From contig JAEEIS010000213.1 of NCBI GenBank assembly GCA_016281475.1, positions 1-11,371 of the forward strand: DNA of 11,371 bases. Reading direction: 5' to 3'. Position numbers and translations under genes: made by a program. Under the pieces are notes generated by a model. It was not told the origin of the DNA. It did no database searches and worked only from the letters and a program-made list of their open reading frames with translations. This document shows, piece after piece, positions 1 through 8,700 of this stretch. The number at the start of each line of letters is the position of its first letter. Positions within the stretch are counted from its first letter, which is position 1. Source of the stretch: Bacteroidales bacterium (GTDB taxonomy: Bacteria > Bacteroidota > Bacteroidia > Bacteroidales > P3).

Positions 1-7
1 AGGACGG

Positions 8-172
8 CTATTGTCTTCGCATAATGTGCGAGAGGGGGAACGTATGCTCGCCGCTCCCGACATCACGCTCTTGGTCGAAGAGAACGATTGTTGCCGTGGT
101 GCCTTCGGGTACGTTCAATTTCAATTCTTTGTCCGTTATTTTCACGCTGATGGCGCCCGACGGCGTTGACAT
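8..172 (-). pseudogene. C-terminal fragment of an alpha-L-rhamnosidase-like (GH78) enzyme
   Basis: On the minus strand an open frame runs from a TAG at 218-220 to a TAG stop at 8-10. From the ATG at 172-170 it gives 54 residues. It contains VPEGTTATIVL followed by VGSGEHTF. This pairing of a small beta strand after 'P-x-x-TTATV' with a 'VGSG-x-x-F' end is typical of the C-terminal beta-sandwich of bacterial alpha-L-rhamnosidases, which release terminal rhamnose from plant or bacterial glycans. The stop falls about where the family ends. The family is normally many hundreds of residues long. Codons upstream of about 172 no longer resemble it and a stop follows at 218-220, so the catalytic part is missing here. 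I infer a 3' remnant left by a rearrangement. It could instead be a frameshifted gene or a very small real gene. The family assignment rests on motif memory only. Confidence 0.5.
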
Positions 173-230
173 CGGCGGCGAAAGCGTGCTGCACGTCAGC
201 AGCTGTGTAGTCAGCGACTACCTGAAGGAT

Positions 231-371
231 ATGGAGCAGATGGCACTTATGACAGGACATTCTGCCGATGCCGAGCTTTTGAGGAAGGGTTATCCATACA
301 GAAAGGTGGCCAAGCTCACCAACGTCTCGGAAAGTACAGTGAAACGACTGAAAAAGGAGTTTTGTATATAA
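231..371 (+). CDS. Small helix-turn-helix ORF, probably a C-terminal fragment
   Basis: From the ATG at 231 this gives 46 residues and ends in TAA at 369-371. The last 27 residues include YRKVAKLTNVSESTVKRLKK, which has the layout of a helix-turn-helix: a first helix, a turn at TNVS, and a recognition helix ESTVKRLKK. Such helices occur at the ends of serine recombinases and in many small regulators. The frame stays open leftwards to the window edge. However, codons before about 170 are the antisense of the rhamnosidase-like fragment and do not look like protein, so I do not extend the gene to the earlier ATG at 24. No ribosome binding site is visible, as is usual in Bacteroidota. It may be the tail of a mobile-element protein or regulator cut by the same event that truncated its neighbour. 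The exact family is not recognised. Confidence 0.35.
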   Translation: MEQMALMTGHSADAELLRKGYPYRKVAKLTNVSESTVKRLKKEFCI

Positions 372-407
372 TTGAAGATAAACGGTCTATATGTGAAAAA
401 AAAGTTG

Positions 408-415
408 TAATTTTG
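408..415 (+). promoter_or_regulatory. Promoter-like -7 box, TAATTTTG
   Basis: The octamer TAATTTTG fits the Bacteroidota sigma-ABfr -7 consensus TAnnTTTG and is followed by C, as is common. It sits in an A-rich stretch (398-416) that recurs with one mismatch at 889-907. No clear -33 TTTG is present at the usual distance. Transcription would begin near 421-423, at the start of a structured stretch that ends in a terminator-like hairpin. Confidence 0.4.
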
Positions 416-420
416 CAGTG

Positions 421-581
421 GTCAAAAACTGAGACCATTTTGGAAACAGTAATTTGAACTATAAAGATTATCAGTAAAATACGGAAACGGGGGTCAGTAT
501 CCTCCAGCTCCACTTGAAAAAGGAACTTTCCTTAAGGAAAACACTGATAATTAGAAAGGTTGTCGGTGTTTTTTGTTTTTT
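421..581 (+). ncRNA. Candidate small structured RNA between a promoter box and a terminator-like hairpin
   Basis: About 160 nt lies between a TAnnTTTG box and a hairpin followed by T-runs, with no convincing ORF. Visible pairings are: TGGTC 419-423 with GACCA 433-437; a 9-bp perfect inverted repeat 467-475 with 543-551; inside it GGGGG 489-493 with CCTCC 501-505 around a 7-nt loop; and the palindrome TTCCTTAAGGAA at 528-539. Pairing of 543-547 with 467-475 excludes its use in the terminator stem 538-547/563-572. Order-Bacteroidales RNAs with a promoter at one end and a terminator at the other are known (for example Bacteroidales-1/6S-type RNAs), but I cannot match this sequence to one. Alternatives are the leader of an unseen downstream unit or an insertion-sequence end. 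Confidence 0.25.
538..581 (+). terminator. Rho-independent-like hairpin with T-runs
   Basis: Bases 538-547 pair with 563-572 as a 10-bp stem with one G-T pair and a 15-nt loop. The T-run 569-574, a single G, and T576-581 follow. The stem is A/T-rich and so only moderately stable. The 5' arm can pair with 467-475 instead, which makes an attenuator possible. Confidence 0.4.
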
Positions 582-898
582 GCACTGGCCAACTCACAGG
601 ACTATGGTTTCACGGGGTGCAGACGGGTTCCCGAATTCAAGGACTTGTAGAAGACGCGGATAGTCATGTAGCTACCCAAACGCGACATCCACAAATTATG
701 GGTTCTTGTGGCTTTCTGTTGTATTCCAGTAATTTATGTCTCATTTGGGATTGTTCGCCGCACTCTGGAGCGAATATGGAACGGGGAAAGGACGGTGATG
801 GAGTGGGGAACGGAGAGAGTTGGGCGGCGGTTGTAGGCAATGGGAGAGTGGCTGAAAAGATTATTTGGAGAAGTTTTTTATTATTGTTAAAAAAGTTG
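582..898. other. Intergenic stretch with no supported gene
   Basis: About 300 bp without a convincing protein gene. A 6-bp inverted repeat joins GACTAT (600-605) to ATAGTC (660-665), and TTCGC (754-758) pairs with GCGAA (770-774). A minus-strand 28-codon frame at 602-688 (ATG at 688-686, TAG at 602-604) has a reasonable composition but no recognised family and no upstream signal. The longer open frames here (plus 560-946, minus 664-1005) are rich in Trp, Cys or Ser/Pro runs, have no known motif, and look like chance. The stretch may be the remains of decayed sequence. Confidence 0.4.
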
Positions 899-906
899 TA
901 TTTTTG
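899..906 (+). promoter_or_regulatory. Promoter-like -7 box upstream of the secreted-protein operon
   Basis: TATTTTTG matches the Bacteroidota -7 consensus TAnnTTTG and is followed by CC. The surrounding 19 bases (889-907) match those at 398-416 except for one base. Transcription would start around 912-914, giving a leader of about 100 nt before the ATG at 1013. A -33 TTTG is not visible at the usual spacing. This is the best promoter candidate for the two large genes that follow. Confidence 0.5.
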
Positions 907-1012
907 CCAATTGAGATGTTTGGATGGGATGTGCCGTATGTGTTGATTGGCAGTGGGATAGATTTTGATTGATTGGCATTTAAATGTATAACTATTAATA
1001 AACACTTATTAG

Positions 1013-2707
1013 ATGAGAACAAAAATATGTTTTTTTGCACTGGCGGTATGCCTCGGAATGTTGCCGCCCGTGTCGGTGGCGCAGGAAAAGCCTTGCGACC
1101 CTATTGCCTACCTGCCGTGGTGGGAGGACTTTCAGGCGTATCCCCACAACACTACGCCGCCTACGGAGCCTTTCTGCTGGCATTTCCAGGGCACTAACGA
1201 GCCTTCGATTGGTTCGTATAACATCAATGACGGCTACCTGACCTGCGTGCTCGACCTCTACAGCACGGGCGAGACGTGGGCGGTGCTGCAGAATCCGTTC
1301 GACACGTCGTTGACGGTGAACCACCTGCAGGTAACGTTCAGCGCGGGCAAGAGCCGCAACGATGCCGCGCTCAATTCCGACCTGATTATCGGCATCTGCA
1401 AGAACCCGACCAACCCTGTGGGCAATTTCACACCGCTGGACACGGTGCTGGCCATCCCGTATTGCTCGCCCGACACGATGGCGCGCTTCACGGTCGACTT
1501 TGCCGCCTACAACGACACGGGACGCTACTTCTGCTTCCTGACCAAGCCGTTGCTCTCGAGCGGGGTCAACTTTCTGGCTATCGACAGCATTGTGTTTAAT
1601 TTCAACGACCACTGCATGGTGCCGCAGGGTTTGAGGGTGGGGCATGTGACCGATGTGTCGGCCGTGTTCCAGTGGGGCCAGTATAGCAGCAACCACATTG
1701 ATTTCGAGTACAAGCCTGTCGCCGACACGGGTTGGACTTCGGTGGGTGTGACGGGTCAGCAGTATGTCGTGAACAATGTGCTGATGCCCAGCACGCAGTA
1801 TATGGCGCGCATCCGTCAGGACTGCTCGCTGGCCTCGAACGGCTATTCCGACTGGTCGGACACCATCTATTTCACTACCGACACGGTGCGTTGCCGCATG
1901 CCGAGGAACTTGGTGCTTACTGATGTGGGCAACACGTTTGCCACGTTTGGTTGGAATCCCGCCGGCACTGCCACTCAGTGGGAGCTGCATGTGTTCAACA
2001 GCACATACAACAGAACGTTTACCGCCTCGGACGACAACTACACGGTGACGGGTTTGAGCCGTGGTACGAACTACCGCGTTGCGGTGCGTTCGATGTGTGA
2101 TGCCAGCAATGTGTCGGATTGGACCGACACCATTATGATTACTACCAGCAACTGCTACGGAGTCAGCGACGTGACGGCAGAGCCTTCGTATACCGAGGCA
2201 CGGATTAACTGGTCGATGGGTGCGGACATGAACGAGCATTGGGAAGTGGTATGGGGCAACCCAGGCTTCCACGACGGCTATGAGCTGGGCAGATTGGATG
2301 TGGAGGGTGCGCCCAATGTGAATATCACGGGCCTTGACTCCGCCACCAACTATCTTGCCAAGGTGCGTTCGATTTGCGAGGACGGCCGCTACAGCGAATG
2401 GGCCACGGTGGCCTTCACCACGCTGAGCGAGAGCAACCATGAGGGCATTGCCGACGTCGAGGACATGGGCGTGGACATCTACCCCAACCCTGCCACTACT
2501 ACGACCACCATTGTGTTGAAGGGTGTGGAAGGACGTGTGAATGTCGACATTGTCGATGTCAGCGGCCGCATGTTGCGGAGCTTTGTGAAGGACTGCCCGG
2601 CCGAGTGCGAGATGGTGATTGACGTGGAGGGGCTGGCGAAGGGCAGCTATGTGGTGCGGTTGTACAACCAGCAGTTTGACACCACAAGGAAATTCAGTGT
2701 GCAGTAA
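1013..2707 (+). CDS. Secreted Fn3-repeat protein with T9SS sorting domain (564 aa)
   Basis: The start is the ATG directly after an in-frame TAG at 1010-1012, in A/T-rich sequence without a Shine-Dalgarno. Residues 1-23 are a signal peptide (basic RTK, hydrophobic core, likely cut after SVA). Residues about 33-198 form a beta-rich jelly-roll/MAM-like domain ending in AIDSIVFNF. Three fibronectin III modules follow at about 201-289, 294-378 and 381-470. Each begins with Cys and has a second Cys at 271, 362 and 455. After a linker, residues 485-564 are a T9SS type A sorting domain: VDIYPNP, a GRVNVDIVDVSGR strand pair, KGSYVVRLY, and the terminal KFSVQ. The protein should cross the inner membrane by Sec and the outer membrane by T9SS, then be attached to the surface or released. 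There is no catalytic domain, so a binding or adhesive role is inferred. The next gene starts 70 bp downstream and encodes a larger relative, so they are probably co-transcribed. Confidence 0.93.
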   Translation: MRTKICFFALAVCLGMLPPVSVAQEKPCDPIAYLPWWEDFQAYPHNTTPPTEPFCWHFQGTNEPSIGSYNINDGYLTCVLDLYSTGETWAVLQNPFDTSLTVNHLQVTFSAGKSRNDAALNSDLIIGICKNPTNPVGNFTPLDTVLAIPYCSPDTMARFTVDFAAYNDTGRYFCFLTKPLLSSGVNFLAIDSIVFNFNDHCMVPQGLRVGHVTDVSAVFQWGQYSSNHIDFEYKPVADTGWTSVGVTGQQYVVNNVLMPSTQYMARIRQDCSLASNGYSDWSDTIYFTTDTVRCRMPRNLVLTDVGNTFATFGWNPAGTATQWELHVFNSTYNRTFTASDDNYTVTGLSRGTNYRVAVRSMCDASNVSDWTDTIMITTSNCYGVSDVTAEPSYTEARINWSMGADMNEHWEVVWGNPGFHDGYELGRLDVEGAPNVNITGLDSATNYLAKVRSICEDGRYSEWATVAFTTLSESNHEGIADVEDMGVDIYPNPATTTTTIVLKGVEGRVNVDIVDVSGRMLRSFVKDCPAECEMVIDVEGLAKGSYVVRLYNQQFDTTRKFSVQ

Positions 2708-2716
2708 ACTATTTGT

Positions 2717-2761
2717 CGGAGTAATCGGAATAACTGGAATAGTCTGATTGGTCGGACAATT
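2717..2761. repeat. Five degenerate tandem 9-mers in the intergenic gap
   Basis: The 70-bp gap between the two large genes can be cut into five 9-base units from 2717: CGGAGTAAT, CGGAATAAC, TGGAATAGT, CTGATTGGT, CGGACAATT. They share a C/T-GGA-plus-AT-rich pattern. No TAnnTTTG box and no terminator is visible in the gap, which fits read-through from the first gene to the second. The repeat may be a decayed simple-sequence tract. Confidence 0.35.
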
Positions 2762-2777
2762 AATAAATAAGATTGAG

Positions 2778-5700
2778 ATGAAAAATAATATATCCAAAAT
2801 ACTAATGCTCTTGGGCCTGGTGCTGCCTTTGGCAGTGGGGGCGCAGAGCTATCAGTCGGTTCCCTATTTCACGGGATTTGAGGGCTTGAGCACGGGCCAG
2901 CAGCCTACGGGCTGGGTGGCTGTGGAGAGCACTACCACCAGCCTTGCCACCTTCCCCTGTGCCTACAACTGGTCGGGCAATGCCCGCAACGGCAATGTGT
3001 ACTATGAGTTTGAATTCCAGTCGGGCTCGAGCGTCCGCACGCTGACGGCGGCCACCTGCGAGTTTGCCGACCCCAGCAGCCTGATGGTGGACTTCTACGC
3101 CTCTACCGTGTCGTCGTATGCGCCTACGCTGTTTGAGGTGGGCGTGATGGAGGACGACACTACCTTTGTGCCGGTGGACACGGTGGCGCTGACCAACGCG
3201 GGCTCGTTCAGCTCGTCGTCGTACTATCACTATCGTGTGTATCTGGTGGACTATACGGGCAACGGCCATCGCATTGCCTTCCGTGCCTATAAGAGCGGCA
3301 CGGGCCAGATGACCCTTTTCTTGGACGATATGACCATCAGCACGGCACCCACCTGCTCCTATATGCCGGGCACGCCGTCGGCGACGGTCGACTCGAACAG
3401 CGCGACGCTGACGTGGGCCAGTGCCACCGTGTCGGCGGGCTATATGATTTATATGAACAACGACAGCAGCTGGCACTACAGCTACACGAACAGCTATACC
3501 TTCACGGGCCTGAATGCCAACACGCAGTATAGCGGTTACCTCTATAACAACTGCACGGGCAGCGACACCAGCGAGGCGGTGCCTTTCAGCTTCCGCACCG
3601 ACTGCGGCACCACCGTATTGCCGTTGGTTGAGAATTTTGATACCTATGGCGGTTCGTTCCCCAGCTGCTGGCGCATCACCGAGCAGAGCGGTAGCTATCC
3701 ATATCTTTCCACCTCGGCAGGTCACAGCGGATATGGTGTGTATATGTATTCCTATAGCGACAACCTTTCGTTTGCGTCACCACGTATCGTGCAGCCGATT
3801 AATACTATAGAAACCAAGTTTTGGGCCAGAGGGTCCAGCACCTATTATACGTTCAATCTGGCAGTGGGCTATGTGACCAACCTCGACTCGGTCAGTAACG
3901 GTGCCGTGTGGGTTGACACCATTACCCTTAACACCAACTGGGTGGAATACACTGTTTCGTTTGCCGGGCTTACGGCTACAGACATGGGCTATGTGGTCTA
4001 TCGCAAACTGGCGGGCGGCTACGGCACCATGTATGTCGACGATATCACCATCCGCGAGGTGAGCAGCTGTGCCGTGCCGCAGGTGATACACACTACCGGC
4101 ACTGCCTCGGGGCAGATGTCGCTGGCATGGACCGACACGTTAGGATATTCGTGGGAAGTGGTGTACGGCCCCACTGGCATGGATCCCGACACGGTGACGG
4201 CCAACACACTTATTGTCAACACCGATACTGTCACGGTGACAGGATTGGACAACAGCACCACCTACGACTTCTATGTGCGGTCGCTCTGCGGGAGCGAAAA
4301 CAGCTACTGGCAGGGTCCTGTTACCGCACGTCCCAACCTGTATGTGATGAATGCCAACCAGACCGACACGGTGTATATGTGCGGGGGCTCGATTAGCGAC
4401 GATGGCGGGTTGGACGGCAACTACTCCTACAGCCAGACATCCTATCTGGTGGTCTACCCCTCCGACAACACACAGACGGTGGTCATTTCGGGAAGCTATC
4501 ACACCTATTCGTCCTCGTCGTCGACGTATGGCGAACTGACCATCTACGAGGGCGTAGGCACCAGTGGTCGTGTGCTGGGCTCGTTCTATGGCAACGACAC
4601 GCTCCGCGTGGCCTCGAGCGAGGGTGCCGTCACCATCAAGTTCTATTCGGCAGGCTATAGCGACTACTACACTGCCTCGGGCTACCTGCTCAATGTGAGT
4701 TGCGAGCCTTTGGCAAGTTGCAATGCTCCCTACAATGTGGAGGTGAGCGACGTGGCGGGTGCTTCCGCCATGGTGAGCTGGGAATATGGTACCTCCTCCA
4801 CGCCACGGAGCTTCACCGTGACGGTGACCGATACCGCCGCCAACACCAGCACGAGCTACACGGTGGCGGACACTGTGCGCACCTACCAGATTGGCGGCCT
4901 GACGCAGACCACCACCTACTACGTAACTGTGGAGGCCAACTGCAGCACCACTGACATCAGCAATCCTGTCGGAGCCTATTTCACCACCAACTGCTATGTG
5001 GGTGGCGAACTACAGATAGGCGAAGGCACGGTGGGCCTCACTTCGCATCCCCTCAACTCGTATTATAATTATACCGTCTGTCAGGTGCTCTATAATAGTA
5101 GTGAGGTGGCTCCGTTGACCGACACCATTTTCGGCATCAAGCTTTACCAGATGTCGGGTCCCAATGCCACACGCAATGTCACCATCTATCTCGACACCAC
5201 CAGCGTATCGGCTCTCAATGGCGGTAGCGACTTTGTGGTGATGGACACTTCCAAGATTGTCTACACCGGCACTCCCACCTTCCACGATGGTTGGAACACC
5301 TTTACATTTGCCACGCCCTACGTGCGTCCCAACACTACGACTAACTTGGTGCTTACCTTCGACGACAACACCGGCAGCTGGTCGAGCAGCACTAACTGGC
5401 AGGGCACAGGCGGACAGAGCGGCAACACTCTCTATGCCTACGGCGACGGTACCAACTACGACCCCACCTCCTCCAGTGTCACCTCGCAGGTCAATACGAC
5501 TTCGAATCGTCCCAACGTGGTGTTTGTGTCGCCTTGCGGCGATGCCAGCTGTGTGTCGCCAGGAGTGGTGCTCGGAACGGTTACGGCCAACAGTGTGACG
5601 CTGAACTGGGTTCCCGGTCTTACCGAGTCGGCTTGGATTGTGGAATATAAACTGGCGAGCGACACCACTTGGACCGTTGCCGTAGCCAACACCACGGCTC

Positions 5701-8700
5701 AGACCTACACGGTGACGGGCCTTTATGCCAACACTCCCTACAACTTCCGCGTAGGTAGCATCTGTGGCGGTAGCGATATTCCCTACTCATACGTTTCGGC
5801 TCGTACCGCCTGCTCGGTGATGAGCCGCAGCTCGCTGCCGCTCACTGAGGACTTTGAGACCTACACTACTGGCGCAGTGCCCAATTGCTGGGGTGCGCCG
5901 ATGACTGGCACGAGCTATAGTGGCACTTTCCCCTCAGCCTACAATAGTAGCTACAACGCCCATAGCGGCAACATCTATTTTGAGATGGAAAGCAGCTCAG
6001 GCCAGACCGAAATATTCACCCTCCCCGCTATCGACACCATCGACGGACTGGAGGTGAGTTTCTATGCCTCAAGTTACAGCTATTATGCTCCTACCGCCTT
6101 CGAAATTGGCGTGTGGGAAGGTGACACGGCTTTCTATGTCCTCGACACCATCGATCTCGACTTCTCGGGCTATTATGATTATCATCCCTACCATGTGCGC
6201 ATCCATTATACTGGAACGGGCAATCAGATAGCCTTCCGTTCTACGGGTAGTAGTGACTACACCATCTTCTTGGACGACTTTAGCGTATATGTTCCCAATC
6301 CCTGCGACTCGGTCACCAATATTGTGTTCGACTCCGTCGGCATGTCGCGCATAGCTTTCCATTGGACCGATACCGCCGCCCGTGGCAGCTACACCGTCAA
6401 GATTGGCACCAGCAGCAACCCTGCCGCAGCTCTCTATACCGTCACTACAACCAACACGCACTACACCTTCACGGGTCTTTCAGGTCTGACCACCTACTAC
6501 GTGTGGGTCTACGCCAACTGTGCCAGCGGCATGAGCGACCCCACATCCGCCAGTACTACTACCTTGGGTGCCGACCCGCACTATCTGCCCTACTTCAACG
6601 ATTTCGAAGACTCCACCAACATCTTCTCCGTCTACCAGCGTTCGGGTTCCAACACTTGGTACACAGGCACTGCCGTCAACCACGGTGGCACCCACGCCAT
6701 GTATGTCACCAACGACGGTGGCGTGACCAACGCCTACACCAACAGCAACCAGTCCATCTCCTTCGCCATGACGTACTTGCAGATACCCTACGACAGTTCC
6801 TATGCCATCAGCTACGACTGGCGTTGCCAGGGTGAGGGCAGCTACGACTTGATGCGTCTGGCTTTGGTTCCCGAGGATTACGACTTCGCCAACTCCTTCA
6901 CCTCCATCAACCGCTACAGCAATATCCTGCCTACCGGCTGGATAGCTCTCGACGGTGGCAAGCGCAACCTGCGCAACACCTGGCAGAACGACCAGAATTC
7001 GGTGCGCCTCACTGCCGGCAACTACTACCTGACCATCGTGTGGATCAACGACGGTGCCATGGGCAGCAATCCTCCTGCCGCCATCGACAACATCCATTTT
7101 GCCCTGCTCACATGTCCGGCTCCTGAAAACTTGGTTGCCACCGCCACCTCGTCGCATTCTATCGATGCCCATTGGGATGCTGGTGCCGCCAGTAGCTGGA
7201 TTGTAGAATACGGTGTCAGCGGATTCGCTCCCGGCTTGGGCACTTTTGCTGGAACCTCTACCAACTCCATCACCCTCACGGGTCTTGCGCCCGTCACCTC
7301 CTACGACGTCTATGTCCGTCCCGTCTGTTCGAGCAACGACACTGGCTTCGTGACCCACACCACCTGCGTGACTGGCTGCGACAGCGTCATCAACGACTTC
7401 CCCTGGGTGGAGGACTTCGAGAACGGCATCGTCTGCTGGCAGCAGTACCACTCTCGTGGCACCGTGGATTGGACTACCGGCCGTGGCGGCAATGCCTATG
7501 GCGGACTCTCGGGTGCTGCCACCGGCGAGTACAACGCCCGCTTCACCTGCAACAGCTACGACGGCTACACCACCTACCTTATCACCCCCATCCTCAACAT
7601 CCCCACTGAGGACGAGGTGATGATGACCTTCTACCATGCACAGCCCGCCTGGGGTAGCGACCAAGATACTCTTGCCGTCCTCTATCGCACCCACCCCGAC
7701 TCCGCATGGCACTATGTGGCCTCGTGGAACCATAGCATCCCCACCTGGCAGGTCGACACCGTCATGCTTCCCAATGCCTCCGCCTCCTATCAGGTCGCCT
7801 TCATGGCCCATTCAGGCTTCGGCCAGGGTGTGCTGCTTGACAGCATCGTGGTGTACGGCACCGAGTCCTGCACCCGTCCCGCTTTCGCCCATGTCGCCGT
7901 GGGGGCTACCTCCATCGCTGCTACCTGGGTAGGCCCTGCCAGCAACTACGAGGTTGCCATCAAGCCCGCCAGCACCAACGTCTGGCCCGCTCCCACGCTG
8001 GTCAATGCCCACAGCTACACCTTTGTGGGCCTCGAACCCAACACTACCTATAACTATCGTGTGCGCAGCCTCTGCAACGACACCGCCATCTCTTTCTGGA
8101 CCACCAGCAACTGTGTCACCGACACGCTCACCTGCTATGTTCCCCAGCAAGTTGTTGTCGACGAGGCAGGCTTCCAGTCTGTCACCCTCTCGTGGCAGAC
8201 CGATGCCACCGCCCATGCTGTTGCCTACGTGGTGAATGTCTACAACACCTCTTTCAGCGGACACGACACGGTCTACAGCAACCGTGTGACTATCCTGGGA
8301 CTCAATCCCGGCGTTTCATATAATGTCCGTGTACAGGCCATGTGTTCTGCCACCACCTACAGCGATTGGTCCGAACCCACAACCTTCACCACACCTGTCT
8401 GTCTGCCCATTTCTGATGTGCGTGTTAGCGATGTTACCAGCACCACTGCCGTAGTCTCGTGGACTCCCACTGGCGAGGAGACGGTATGGGTTGTCAGCTA
8501 CGGCTACCGCGGTTTCGACCAAGGTTGGGGCACCAATGCCACCGTCAGCACGCCCACCTACACCATCACCGGTCTGATGCCGGATATGGAATACGATGTC
8601 TATGTCCGTGCCGCCTGCACCGACGAGGTCTCCAGCGACTGGACAGGGTCGACTTTCACCACCCTCTCGCACACAGGCATCGTCCCTGTCGACGGCAGTT

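Noticed and set aside
24..230. N-terminal half of the plus-strand ORF starting at 24
   Set aside because: It lies antisense to the rhamnosidase-like minus-strand reading and has no protein-like features. Only the part from about 231 is kept as a possible gene.
489..515. tmRNA or tRNA 3' end (CCTCCAGCTCCACT after a 5-bp stem with a 7-nt loop)
   Set aside because: It resembles the end of ssrA, but the loop is TCAGTAT instead of a TTCGA-type T-loop, the tag-peptide frame and tmRNA body are absent upstream, and no matching 5' acceptor strand was seen. At most it could be a degenerate attachment-site remnant.
560..946. 128-codon plus-strand open frame
   Set aside because: It has a Trp/Cys-rich composition, no known motif, overlaps the terminator-like hairpin at its start and the promoter-like box at its end, and has no supporting codon pattern.
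2748..2777. Upstream TTG start for the 2056-aa protein
   Set aside because: It would add ten residues before a perfectly formed signal peptide that begins at the ATG at 2778.
995..2797. 600-codon open frame on the minus strand antisense to the 564-aa gene
   Set aside because: The plus strand has a signal peptide, Fn3 modules and a T9SS sorting domain. The antisense product is Arg/His/Val-rich with no motif and arises from third-position codon bias.
6480..7811. 443-codon minus-strand open frame inside the 2056-aa gene
   Set aside because: It is a Gly/Val/Asp-rich shadow of the real frame with no recognisable domain. The same applies to the other long antisense frames at 2802-3725 and 8316-8900.
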